Source: Phytophthora colocasiae (Eukaryota; Oomycota; Peronosporomycetes; Peronosporales; Peronosporaceae). Taken from it: 64,000 nucleotides of DNA. The notes under the pieces were generated by a model. It worked only from the letters and a program-made list of their open reading frames with translations. It had not been told where the DNA came from and did no database searches. This document shows positions 1 to 9,838 of this stretch, one piece after another. Position 1 is the first letter of the stretch; the number at the start of each line of letters is the position of its first letter. The translations under genes were made by a program, and so were the position numbers. The stretch lies in the NCBI GenBank assembly GCA_018806915.1, contig JAGKQI010000081.1, positions 124,001 through 188,000 on the forward strand. The letters are read 5' to 3'.

Positions 1-87
1 CTCGCTCTTTAGCGTCACTTATCGCGCGCTGTTTCAGCATCTGAAAAAAAAGTATTAGAAGACAAAAAAAAAATAAGTAGGAACGCT

Positions 88-2589
88 CTACTGTACCTCG
101 AGAGCTTGATCAGTGGATGAGATATTAATCTGAAAGCGTTGAGCACTTTCATTTGTGGCTTCTAGTTGATCCTCCAGTTGCTTACGGACTCGCTGTAGCT
201 CTTGATTTTGCTGTTCACGTGACGCTAGTTCCTGTTCCAGCAAAAAGCGTGCATGAACCTGTTCATTTCGAGCCAATTCCAGCTCCTGAGCTCGTTGTGC
301 ATCCTGTTTGGCTTGAATCTGCGCATCCAGACGCTCGCGGTCTTTCGCTTGAGCTGCCGACTTCGCTTCCGCCAATTCCGCTTCAACTTGTTGACGTCGG
401 CGAATTTCTTCAGCAGCAGAGGCTTCACTAGCAGCTAATGCAGACTCGTTGTAGTTGATACTTGGGGTACTTGGCACTGTAGCTTTCACTTCAACTTCTT
501 TTGTTGGAAGAGGATCAGGACTACTTAGCGGGACAGAAAGGAAATTAAACTGCAGTAAATTCTTGTTCACTTGATCGATGAGTTCATCCGTCACTAAAAC
601 TTTCACAACCTGATAGTGTTCGAGTTAGAATAAGCTCATCTGTAGGCTATAATGAGCTTTTCACGTACATTCGTATGATCCACAGGTAGACAAAAACTTT
701 CAGAAGCAGGAGACACTTGATACTGCACTCGAAGTGTCGCTTTAGTATCTTTTGCATCGGGTATGAGAGTCGTACCTTTGCCAGAGGTTGTAGACGAACA
801 AGAATCCAAATGTACGTGCCTCGAAATGAGCTCAACTCTCGTTCGTCGCAATCGTCACAAATTTCTTTGCTTTCCTTGAAATTATGCTTCTCGTGTGATA
901 CTGCATTGCTGTAAATTGGGGCCTCAGCTCGTAAAAACCCATTGAACAACTCGTCACGTCTCCATTAAAGGCGGTTGAGTAGCTGCTCGTAGGTGCACTC
1001 GGACCGTATCAAAGTGCAAAAGTGTTGCCGATCCTTCTTCCGGTACGATATCAACGTCTGCTTCGACATCGAACATATAGCGCAGCGGCCGCAGGAAAAC
1101 AACGGCAGTAGCCACAACACGAGGAGTTGAATTCATCCAACGCTTTCGCCTCTTCCAAGCAGCAATCCGAGAATAAACCGAGCAATTGGGCGTGGCAAAA
1201 CGTGCTTATTGTAATACAACTCAATCATCCCAAAGCTTTCTCGTACCTGTTGCTGCTGATTCTTTCCTACTAATACCGAATATGTTTTCCGTGTGCTGTT
1301 CTCTGCACATGCGATTTTTTCCTCGTGGCTCTCGTCCTGAATCTGATAGAGCGCCATCAAGCTTTGTCCTCGACTACCGAAATAGTGGTAGCTATACTTC
1401 ATCTCCCTCCATCCTGCTCACCCCGAAGACTCGTTCGAAAATGAAAACGACAATGACTGTGCGAACGAGTTGAATGTCTTGGAATGTGCGCGGCGCTTTT
1501 CAGGAGAGTCTCGACCGCCGCGCAGATACGGCGGAGGTAGTACAGCAGTAGGTTTTACAAGCGGCGCAGAGTCATGTCCTGGAGACACTTGAAAGTTTCC
1601 TCGCAGCATGTTCATCTTGGGCATCGTTGTCTTCGATCCACTAGCTGCCATTTTCTCGAGTTCGTCGGCTGGTGACAGAGAGCGCATCATCACTGGCATC
1701 TCTGGGTGTGCTGTTGATCTCGATGTCGTAGATACCGGGGTCGACATCATACTTTCCAAAGACACGAAGCTCGTAGTACTCAACTTGGACTGGAAACTGC
1801 AGACAACGACTGACTGACCTGATGCAAGGGGCTGTTGTATATCTGATCCTGCTCCAACGAGTGCGACTTCTGTACACGTTCTGGAGTAGTTGGCACTGCC
1901 TCTTGCTTTATGGCCACGAAAGGATCCTTCACATTGAAAGTCTCCTTTTTCACCTCAAAAACTGGTGTATATCGTCCATCCATGTCGAAATCCTGTTGCT
2001 GACTCTGGTCCATCACTGCTCCTTCTCCGAATCCAAAGCCCTGCAGTCTTTTGCCAAAAGTATGGCTCAGAACTTTTCTCTGATCTCTGCCTGCCATCGA
2101 TCCAGCAACTCGTTCCTGTTGTGTCTGTACTCGATTCGCCTTAATAGCAAAATTCCTGCACTGACAGCCCTGACCCGGTGCCGTTTGATGTAGATGATGA
2201 CTCTGCAACTCCTCCGATCCACACAGAAGCTGCTCAATGTCTTCCTCTGCATCACCCAAATCTGCTAAAATTGTTTTTTCATTAAATATTTTCTTATCGT
2301 AATAAATAATAAATTACTTACCTGGCTGAAAACTAGAGCCATAATAAAGTTCAGACTCACCAAAGGCATCCGATAACTGGGCATCTAGCATAGCACTAGG
2401 CCGGAAAACGTCCACATCGATGTCCAGGTCCACATCTAACGCCTCGTCGCTCTCCAGAGGCAGCAACAACGCGCGTCGCACGTGATCCGAGGCAAGCTTC
2501 CTCTTCAGAGGCCTCGTACAGGCGACAGCGCCTTTGATCTTAGTGTTATCCAGCGCGCTGACCAGTTGCATCCCCATGGGCAGCGCCAT
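88..2589 (-). pseudogene. Unrecognised multi-exon gene with coiled-coil C-terminus; several frame breaks
   Basis: I do not recognise this protein. The first ATG is at 2589-2587. Exon 1 ends at a good donor (CCAG|GTAAGT, about 2319) and exon 2 opens at TTTTAG| about 2263, an intron of roughly 58 nt that keeps frame. A second intron (GTACGTG..TTCTAACTCG..TATCAG) lies near 611-672. The N-terminal half is acidic, then Gln/Ser/Pro-rich. The middle has strand-like stretches. The C-terminus (88 to about 450) is a charged Gln/Glu/Ala coiled coil rich in RRRQQVEAEL-type heptads. The reading frame must change near 1770, 1135, 950 and 850, and an in-frame stop occurs at 1418-1420. None of these gaps is long enough to be an intron. 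It is either a decaying gene or a real gene damaged by consensus indels. Start and extent are moderately supported; function is unknown. Confidence 0.45.
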
Positions 2590-3026
2590 ACTCAATGGCT
2601 GGAGAGTGCTCGAGTGAGTTGGCTTCACTATTATGCGCGTCAAAACTGCACATGCCCTTACAAAAAATAAGTTGTTTAGAATACTGAACGTTCATTGGAG
2701 GATATATTAGGAAAAGCGCAGACGAGGTCTTGTTTATGTAATTTTGGTGTAGAATTCAGTTCAGGGTGTAAAGTTTGTGAATGTGGTAAAATTTTGTGAA
2801 CAATGTAAAGTTTGTGAGCAGCTTGGTGAAGTTTGTGAACAACAGGTAAAATACTACTGTAGTACCGGTATCTAGTTCACAAATATTTTACCTGTAGTAC
2901 ATATCAATTGTTGCTTGTATTTCAAGAGCACCAACAACTTGTGTTATCTAAAGAGCTCACGTAAATGTGATCCAAACTTACGCGATCTCCCTCTACATCC
3001 AACAGTTTTACACATCATCAATTGCT
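2590..3026. other. Intergenic region with repeated motif and hairpin
   Basis: No gene is seen. It lies between the 3' end of the broken epimerase gene and the start of the gene at 88-2589. It holds a cluster of TTTGTGAAC-like motifs (2774, 2793, 2811, 2832, and inverted at 2875) and a 54-bp hairpin described separately. Confidence 0.5.
2842..2895. repeat. 54-bp foldback with perfect 12-bp arms
   Basis: ACAGGTAAAATA at 2842-2853 is exactly complementary to TATTTTACCTGT at 2884-2895. The loop contains TACTACTGTAGTA and TACCGGTA self-complementary runs. It could be a remnant of a small foldback transposon, or a regulatory cruciform upstream of the gene starting at 2589. Confidence 0.6.
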
Positions 3027-3043
3027 TTACAGCGTGGTGACCG
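3027..3043 (-). pseudogene. Last codons of glucose-6-phosphate 1-epimerase, cut off by the retrotransposon
   Basis: On the minus strand this reads CGGTCACCACGCTGTAA, coding for the residues V-T-T-L and a stop. It continues exactly the frame of the epimerase fragment at 12601-12767, which ends ..TCGGT. The 4 bases CGGT are present on both sides of the element (3040-3043 and 12764-12767), as expected for a target-site duplication. This fixes the insertion point five codons before the original stop. Confidence 0.85.
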
Positions 3044-3920
3044 TGTAGCGTTTGCCTTTTATCTTGCCCGGCACGTTGAGCAAGTCGTATTGCTCTTGGC
3101 TTCTGCGTCCCGTCCACTTCGTATGTACTTAACACTTTCTGGCCGACAGCAACCACTTGTTGCTGCGCCGGGCCCGTAGCTTCGTGCTGCGACCCTATTT
3201 ATTGAATAGACACTACTCTTAATGCCTACTTTCGTTCGTCTCGTTCGTCTCACACACTGCCAAACCTTCGTCCGTCAGCTCCTCACAGTTCGTCCCGAGC
3301 CCGCCGACACCGTTGAGACCCTCCAGGTGACGTGAAGTCGCTCGCACAGCTGTCGGAGTACTCACCAAAGCACTTCCAGTCGCCGCCGCCTTCCAGTTGT
3401 CGCCCAGTCCCGTTCGCTGCCCGCTCAGTCCTCGCCGTTCGTCACTCCCGTCCGAAGCCTGGTACTGTCGTTCGGTTGCGTGCTGCCTACGCTCAAGCAG
3501 CCTGCAATAATCCCACACGCTCTCTTCAGCGCCAGTTGCAGAGTGAGCCCCTCGCTTGCTCCCTCCGTCGTGTTTTTCAAAGTGAGCCCTCCTGCTCTTC
3601 ACTTCGTCAGCCGGTTCCCCTTCTTCAAGGTCTCCGGTATCCAGCAGCTTGCAGCCAGTTCGAATTCTCATCGTACCACTGCTTCGCCACCCCGTGCTCC
3701 CGTACATGTACTCGTAGAAGGCGGCCACACTCATCGGCCTGCGCTTCTGCCGTTCGCCATCCTTGAGACCGCCAGCACTTCTCCCACTCGTGCTGCAGCT
3801 CTTCCAATCCATCGCGTCCAACTCACGGACGTGCTTCAAGCGTCCACATCGTTCGTCCTTCAAGCGTCTACATCGTCCGTCTGTCAGCATTGCGTCCGTT
3901 GGGCATGACATCCTGTTACA
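3044..3920 (-). repeat. 3' LTR of Ty3/gypsy element (877 bp)
   Basis: On the minus strand it begins TGTAACAGG and ends ..CGCTACA, the canonical TG..CA ends. The same sequence occurs as two pieces of the 5' LTR: 3044-3438 matches 12206-12600 directly, and 3439-3920 matches 12768-13249 in inverted orientation, with equal lengths. By eye I found only two differences (one T/C near 3251 versus 12432, one G/A in the inverted piece). The LTRs are therefore nearly identical and the insertion is young. Open frames inside the LTR are not genes. Confidence 0.93.
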
Positions 3921-6900
3921 CGCCTTCCCCATCCAGAGAGTCTTCCACGACTCTTCCGGCTCCGAACAACTGCTCGTATTCTTCAATGGAGGCCCAGAAT
4001 TTCTCGTCGTTCGCAACATTCGCCAGCTCTCCTCGTTGCTGCCGCCGCCATACCCGTTCAGGTTGCAACTCGTACTCGAGGACATATTGCCCAGCTGCAT
4101 TCCGCCGCTTTCGTCTCCGGAGCTCCACCAGAGTCTCGTTCGGTCGTGCCCGTTCCTCCGTACTCGTAGCTGTCCTTCTACCTCTCTTTTCAACTCGTGC
4201 AGCCGCTGCTGCCTGCACTGCCGCCGCCGCTGTGCCAGTAATCGCTCGTGCCGTCGGTTCGTGATCGTCGTCGTCTTCCTCGTCGATTTCACCATCTATG
4301 TCGGCTGCTGCCGCTTTCAGGAAGTTCGCCGGGTAATGGCAAGATACCAAGAACGAAACGTGTGCAATGATCTTCTCGTTCTTACCCCGAACGTCTTCTC
4401 GTTCCAGCAGAAAATTGTCATACCCCGCTGGCTCCACTATTCTTAGCGGTCCCATCCATTGGTGTACCAACTTCGTCGCCCTTGCACCTCGCGGTGGTTT
4501 ATACATCCACACTCTGTCGCCCACCTCGAACTCTCGTCGTCTTCGTACCTGCCGGTTATAATACTTCGCTTGCCTCTCTTGCTCGCGAATGCGTGACACT
4601 TCGGCGCACTCTCGACTCTTTCTCAAAACCTCCACCAACTTCCGATGATATGCGTTTAATTCGCCAGCTTCCGTCCTGCTCGTTTCACGTAGCAACTCGT
4701 TGGGGCCTCTCAACCGCCTTCCCATCATCAGCTCATTGGGAGACATGGACACCGTCGAATGCCGTCCTGCGTTGTAGGAATACACCGCAAAATCAACCCA
4801 CCGGTCCCAATCTCGTTGGTTCTCGTCATGCATGTACGTCGCCACCATATCCTTCCACGTCCGATTGAATCTCTCGACTAACCCGACTAGTTGAGGCCTG
4901 TACGGTACTGCCGTCGTCTGTTCCGCTTGTAGCAGCACCACCAGTTCTTCGATCGCTCGTCCCGCCATTTCTGGAGCACCGTCAGTCAATAACTCGCGAA
5001 AGGCTCCAAACCGCAACACAACGTGCTTCATCAGGAACGACGCCACGTCTTCTGCAGTATGGTGCTTCACGCTCACCGCCACTACATATCTCGTTACATA
5101 TTCGATAGCCGCGATAACAAATCTGTTACCCCCGTCGGTCGCTGGCAATGGGCCCGCTACGTCCAGCGCCCACCTGTCACCAACATCGCCACCTCTAAGA
5201 CTCCTCAATGGAGGCACAACCTCTCGTGGTCTCGCCTTCCTGCTACCGCACTCTTGACAACCTCGTACCCAACGTTTCACCTCTTTACTCAGTCCTGGCC
5301 ACCAGTAAATCGCCGCAATCCTCGCATAAGTGTGCGGTGCACGCAAATGACCTGCCCACACGGAATCATGGTGCTCCTTGAAGACCACGGGCCACAACGC
5401 CGGTGGCAATATCACACGCTGCCCTTCCGTCGTCGCAATCACCGCTAATCCGTACACCGTCGTTACCTTTCGTCCTCGGTGAAATCCTAAGTCCACTAAC
5501 CGCTTCACCATCGTGCTCTTTCGCTGTGCTTCTCGGATTTCGTCGTCTGTCAACTGCAGTGTCTGCTCAGCAATCCGTCGCTGCTCAATTCGCTCTACAC
5601 GTTCTGCACGCCGGACTCCGTCGCGTTCCGTCGTCACCCGTCGTTCATTGGCTCGCACCTCACTCTCGCGCGACACCTCAGGTTCGGTCGACACCTCACC
5701 AACGTGCTCTCCATGCCTCTCGGCTGGTCCATTACTACTCGTGTCCGCCGATACCGCCTCCGTTGTCCCAGCATCTTCCATCATCACTGTCGTCGTAGCT
5801 GCCTGCATGTTGTCCGACACGTTTACCGCGTCATTCGTCGTGGCTGCCCGCACGTTGTTCGCCATGTTCACCGCCGGTCCCTCACTATCCGCCAACATCT
5901 CGACACCGTCGTCACCATTACCGACCGCCATCTCGTTCAGCGCCCGAATGGCTTCCTCTCGCCACAATCGTTCGTCTTCTCGTCGTTTGGCAGCTCTCGT
6001 GCGTGGCCGTGCCGATTCACTGTTCGTCTGCGTTCCTCGTCGTGATCCCGCCGCTTCCGCCGTCATCGCTGGAGTGCTGTCCGTCGCTACTGCCGGAGTA
6101 TTATTCACCGCCGCCATCATGGTATCCGACGCTGACTCGTTCGTACTGCGCACTGTACCGCACGTAGCTCCTGCCGTCGACACCGCACTGATCTGCCGCT
6201 TCGTCTGGTCACTCGATACCGTCGTCAACAGGGGCTCATCCCGTCTAAACTCCTTGCCGGTTCGCGTCGTATCGTTCGCCCGTCGTCTGCGTAAGCCTCG
6301 TTCGGGTACATCTCCTCGTTCGGTTGAAGGTGCACTCGTCTTCGTCGGTCCATTCCGCTGCTCGTTCGTCGCTAACAACTTGCCCTGTGGCACGTTCTTC
6401 TCGGTGTCTTGATCATTCGTCCGTGTAGTCGCCGCGTCGTCCTCAACGTCCGGCCCTCGATCCACGCAACTGTTCATTGCCGTCCCAGCCGTCATCTCCG
6501 TCATCCGTGCTCGTCGTCGTGCCCTCCGCCTTCTGCCGACTGCTGCTCGTACAGATGCCGCCACAGGTGCTCTGGAGAGTGCATCTGCTACCACGTTCGT
6601 AGTCCCCGGTCGATACTCGACTTCAAAATTAAATTCTTGTAATGTCAAAGCCCAGCGGTCAAGTTTCCCTGTCAGGTTTGAACTGGTCATTAGCCACTTC
6701 AACGCCGAGTGATCAGTGATGATCACGAACTTCCTTCCATACAGGTACGGTCGAAATAACTTCACTGCCCATACGACTGCCAAACATTCCAACTCTGTGA
6801 TTCCGTACTTGCTCTCAGCTTCATTGTTGACCTTACTGGCATAAGCCACCGGTTGCCATCCATTGCCGTGATCCTGCATCAAACACGCGCCTAAACCCAC

Positions 6901-8151
6901 TCGGCTCGCGTCCGTCACCACTCGAAAATCTCGCCGAAAGTCGGGGTAAACCAACAATGGCTTGCTCGTCAGAATCTCCTTTACTCGCTCAAACGCATTC
7001 ACTTGCGCGTCCGTCCATTCCCATTCAACATTCTTCCGCAGTAGCTTAGTCATTGGGGCCATCAAAGAACCAAAGCCTTCCACAAATCTCCGGTAGTAGC
7101 CTGCCAAATGTACAAACCGCTTCACTTCAACTGCATCTCGCGGCGTAGGGAAGTTCTGCACCGCCGTGATCAATCTCTGTAGGGGTCGTACGCCCTCATT
7201 ACTCAACTCGTGACCCAAATACTCCATGGATCTCATCGCAAACCGACACTTCTTCAGTTTCAATGTCAAACCGGCCACTGCCAGTCGCTCCAACACCGTC
7301 GCCAGCTCTACGATGTGTCTCTCGATTCCACCTCGAGTGAAAACCACTATATCGTCTAAGTACACCAGACACGTACTCCACGTCAAGCCTCTCAATACAC
7401 TATTCATCATTCGTTGGAAGGTCGAAGGTGCGTTTGTGAGTCCGAACGGCATTCTGATGAACCGATATAAACCCTTCTTCGTTGTAAACGCAGTTTTATC
7501 CCGATCTTCCGGAGCCACTAAAATTTGCCAATAGCCTGCTTTCAAGTCCAATGTAGTGAAGAGTAGAGCTCCTCCAAGTGCTTCTAATGTTTCGTCAATG
7601 CGGGGCAAAGGATACACGTCCTTCTTCGTCACTTTGTTGAGCGCTCGATAGTCGACGCAAAACCGAACCTCGCCATCTTTCTTCTTCACTAACACGACCG
7701 GAAAACCCCAGGCTCCGTCGCCTTCTTCAATCACTCCCGCTTTCAACATTGTGTCCACATTTTCATTAATAACCTGATCTTCGGCCTGTGCTTGCCGTCT
7801 CCTCTTCTGCATGATTGGTGCCGTATCACCCGTATCAATGTGGTGCTGTATGTTTAATGCCGTAGCTGGTGGACAGTCACTCTCATTGCTCGAAAGCTCT
7901 CGATAGACACGCAAAAGCTTCATTACCAATTCATGTGCATCCTTCTCTTCAACTCCGATATGTATGTCCTTCTCGTTGCTGAGTGGCGTTTCGCCGTCGC
8001 CCAACTTGTGCATCCATTCGTTCAGTCGTTCGGTACGCAGCTCCTTGTTCATTTCGAGGATCGCCATGTCTTCATCCAGCGGAATCCAGGTTCCAAGTTC
8101 TCGTTTGTTAGGTAGCGTAGCTGGTCGATCATTCGCGTTAACGGCAGGCAC
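3916..8151 (-). CDS. pol: Ty3/gypsy pol: reverse transcriptase, RNase H, integrase
   Basis: An open 1411-codon frame, and really longer: the same frame continues upstream to about 8175 with NREGGKAWVPAVN. Reverse transcriptase: FCVDYRALNK (about 164-173), LDLKAGYWQI (201-210), and catalytic YLDD at 264-267. RNase H: TDAS (413-416), ITELE (451-455) and ITDHSAL (478-484). Then an unusual charged linker of about 350 residues, rich in Thr/Arg/Glu. Integrase follows, with the HHCC finger ending in CQECGSRK, the first Asp in WALDVAGP, the second in LLTDGAPE, and a Glu in VGLVERFNR. A chromodomain-like or GPY/F-type C-terminus follows (WMGPLRIV), then Ala- and Arg-rich tails. The stop codon TAA lies inside the first bases of the 3' LTR. 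All catalytic motifs are present, so this part may be active. It is preceded by a frame break from protease. Confidence 0.95.
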   Translation of the reverse strand: MPAVNANDRPATLPNKRELGTWIPLDEDMAILEMNKELRTERLNEWMHKLGDGETPLSNEKDIHIGVEEKDAHELVMKLLRVYRELSSNESDCPPATALNIQHHIDTGDTAPIMQKRRRQAQAEDQVINENVDTMLKAGVIEEGDGAWGFPVVLVKKKDGEVRFCVDYRALNKVTKKDVYPLPRIDETLEALGGALLFTTLDLKAGYWQILVAPEDRDKTAFTTKKGLYRFIRMPFGLTNAPSTFQRMMNSVLRGLTWSTCLVYLDDIVVFTRGGIERHIVELATVLERLAVAGLTLKLKKCRFAMRSMEYLGHELSNEGVRPLQRLITAVQNFPTPRDAVEVKRFVHLAGYYRRFVEGFGSLMAPMTKLLRKNVEWEWTDAQVNAFERVKEILTSKPLLVYPDFRRDFRVVTDASRVGLGACLMQDHGNGWQPVAYASKVNNEAESKYGITELECLAVVWAVKLFRPYLYGRKFVIITDHSALKWLMTSSNLTGKLDRWALTLQEFNFEVEYRPGTTNVVADALSRAPVAASVRAAVGRRRRARRRARMTEMTAGTAMNSCVDRGPDVEDDAATTRTNDQDTEKNVPQGKLLATNEQRNGPTKTSAPSTERGDVPERGLRRRRANDTTRTGKEFRRDEPLLTTVSSDQTKRQISAVSTAGATCGTVRSTNESASDTMMAAVNNTPAVATDSTPAMTAEAAGSRRGTQTNSESARPRTRAAKRREDERLWREEAIRALNEMAVGNGDDGVEMLADSEGPAVNMANNVRAATTNDAVNVSDNMQAATTTVMMEDAGTTEAVSADTSSNGPAERHGEHVGEVSTEPEVSRESEVRANERRVTTERDGVRRAERVERIEQRRIAEQTLQLTDDEIREAQRKSTMVKRLVDLGFHRGRKVTTVYGLAVIATTEGQRVILPPALWPVVFKEHHDSVWAGHLRAPHTYARIAAIYWWPGLSKEVKRWVRGCQECGSRKARPREVVPPLRSLRGGDVGDRWALDVAGPLPATDGGNRFVIAAIEYVTRYVVAVSVKHHTAEDVASFLMKHVVLRFGAFRELLTDGAPEMAGRAIEELVVLLQAEQTTAVPYRPQLVGLVERFNRTWKDMVATYMHDENQRDWDRWVDFAVYSYNAGRHSTVSMSPNELMMGRRLRGPNELLRETSRTEAGELNAYHRKLVEVLRKSRECAEVSRIREQERQAKYYNRQVRRRREFEVGDRVWMYKPPRGARATKLVHQWMGPLRIVEPAGYDNFLLEREDVRGKNEKIIAHVSFLVSCHYPANFLKAAAADIDGEIDEEDDDDHEPTARAITGTAAAAVQAAAAARVEKRGRRTATSTEERARPNETLVELRRRKRRNAAGQYVLEYELQPERVWRRQQRGELANVANDEKFWASIEEYEQLFGAGRVVEDSLDGEGV
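3921..3934 (-). other. Polypurine tract of the retrotransposon
   Basis: The minus strand reads GGATGGGGAAGGCG immediately before the 3' LTR (TGTAAC..). This is the expected position and composition for the plus-strand primer of reverse transcription. Confidence 0.7.
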
Positions 8152-9818
8152 CCAGGCTTTGCCACCTTCGCGGTTGTTACCGTCGCTGCTAACAAAACTG
8201 CCCCCATATTTCTCGTCGGGATGAACATGCCGCGTTCACCGTCCTTGGCCGCTACTGATACTTCCACAGGGGTTACCGTCCTTGCTGCAATCTTCGACTT
8301 CCCGGCAACACGTACTGCCGCCACTTTGCGTCCTCCGTCACCATCATTCGTCCGAAACGGAATCACCACTGTCCGGCCGTCATCATTGTATCGCACTTCG
8401 TTACGGCTGAAGTCCATTGTCGCCTCACGCGCCTGCAGGAAGTCAATCCCCAGTAAAAATTCGTCCGTACAACCCGCCACAATACACGCTTCCACACGTA
8501 TCTGCTCTCCGAACACACTGACGAGGTCGAAGCTCCACACTCCGATAACGTCCAGAAGGAACCCTCCGATACCTTCAACGTAGTCTACCGGTGCTGTGTC
8601 CGAAATCTTGTCCCCCAGAGCCATCCAGTCCGTGCCAGCGATCGTATACCTCGCGCAACTGTCCAATTTCACGTCTTTTTGGGTTCCCGCGACCGTCACC
8701 GTAGCTGTAGGCAGCCCATCTTCCGCACCGATGTACTCCACTGTCTCCGTTTCATCCTGCTGCTGTTCGTCGCTGCGACTCAACTGCTTCACCAGGCTCA
8801 CCCGAGCTCGATCTTTCGTTTCCTTGTTTGTCGTACCATCATCGTTTGCTCTGGCCTCCTCACCACGTTCATTCAGTCGTTTTAAGGCTTCCTCGGCATC
8901 TCGCGCTCGTCGGATCTGTCGAACTACCTCTTCACGTTTACGGTTGGCTTCCTTGTCTTGCGTAACACGTCGTTCTGCCGCTTTTTCACGTGTTCTTCTG
9001 CGTTTCGCCATTCGTCGCTTCCGTCGCCGTGCTTGTCGTGCCTTCAGCAGCTCACTGGTTAACGCGGAACCGTCCACCACCTGCTCATCGTCCGGTGCGC
9101 TGTCGTCGTCCACTTCGGGGTCTTTCACGGGTTGGTTGCATTCTTTGGGGTCCGCCGTCGTTGGCGTCGCTACTACGTCGTCATTCACTACGCTATCGGG
9201 GCCAACACTAGCCGCTGCTGTCACCGCGCCTCCACTGTTAGGCGACTCCGGGTTCATCACCGTGCTTACCGGAGTGTCATTCGTCACTGCCAAGGCTGGT
9301 CTTCCGTCGGCGTCATTCGACATCGGAGTGCTGCGATCTGTCGGCTGGTGCGCATCGCTACTTTCTGTTGCTCGATATAGGGTGGTGTCCTCAGTTGCTG
9401 CTGTCTTCGTCGTCGACGTCGCGCTAACACCTGCCGTTGGACCCGTTCGTGTCATTCTGGTCGCCGCCGGAGGAGTCTCCACCGTCGCTGCGCCTTCCCC
9501 AGCTTGACGTCGGTCCTTCGCACTACTGTCCGCCCGCTGTTTTCGTGTTGCCGCATATCTCCATTCCTCCTGCTCTCTTTGTGCTCGGGTATACCGTGTC
9601 GTGGCCATCGCCGGTCTCAAGGTAGACACATACTTCTCGGCCTGTAATCGATTGATCAGCATCTCGTCGTCCTTCATAATCTGTTGCCACTCGACAATGT
9701 CGTCGCTTGTCAACACCTTCTTGTCCTGCACCACGGTCATGTCGTTTCCACGCCGTCCCGCATTGCAAACCACGCCAATTTCCGTCGCTTCACTCTTTTC
9801 GGGGTGTCCGTCTCTCAC
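8049..9818 (-). CDS. pro: Ty3/gypsy protease region (frame-shifted against gag and pol)
   Basis: A frame of 589 codons with a Thr/Ala/Asp-rich N-terminal half, a basic coiled-coil stretch (RRRKRRMAKRRRTREK, about 270-285) and an aspartic protease domain. The active-site motif reads LDSCARYTIAGTDWM, and the FLLGIDFL flap/ILG motif follows. The third residue of the usual DSG or DTG triad is Cys here (codon TGC), which may reduce or abolish activity, or be a sequence error. The frame passes into pol at about 8174-8180, where GTAACAACC would need one more base to read on into pol. Elements of this type usually encode gag-pro-pol as one frame, so the break is either programmed, a mutation or a consensus indel. 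Confidence 0.85.
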   Translation of the reverse strand: MRDGHPEKSEATEIGVVCNAGRRGNDMTVVQDKKVLTSDDIVEWQQIMKDDEMLINRLQAEKYVSTLRPAMATTRYTRAQREQEEWRYAATRKQRADSSAKDRRQAGEGAATVETPPAATRMTRTGPTAGVSATSTTKTAATEDTTLYRATESSDAHQPTDRSTPMSNDADGRPALAVTNDTPVSTVMNPESPNSGGAVTAAASVGPDSVVNDDVVATPTTADPKECNQPVKDPEVDDDSAPDDEQVVDGSALTSELLKARQARRRKRRMAKRRRTREKAAERRVTQDKEANRKREEVVRQIRRARDAEEALKRLNERGEEARANDDGTTNKETKDRARVSLVKQLSRSDEQQQDETETVEYIGAEDGLPTATVTVAGTQKDVKLDSCARYTIAGTDWMALGDKISDTAPVDYVEGIGGFLLDVIGVWSFDLVSVFGEQIRVEACIVAGCTDEFLLGIDFLQAREATMDFSRNEVRYNDDGRTVVIPFRTNDGDGGRKVAAVRVAGKSKIAARTVTPVEVSVAAKDGERGMFIPTRNMGAVLLAATVTTAKVAKPGCLPLTRMIDQLRYLTNENLEPGFRWMKTWRSSK

Positions 9819-9838
9819 CGTCGAACGCCGTATCCCCG

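Noticed and set aside
3219..4295. 358-codon minus-strand frame at the end of the element
   Set aside because: It spans the LTR and overlaps pol in another frame; Arg/Ser-rich composition mirrors GC-rich shadow reading, with no domain.
5513..6412. 299-codon plus-strand frame
   Set aside because: Antisense to the low-complexity linker of pol.
8596..9507. 303-codon plus-strand frame
   Set aside because: Antisense shadow of the protease region; Ser/Ala/Val-rich with no motif.
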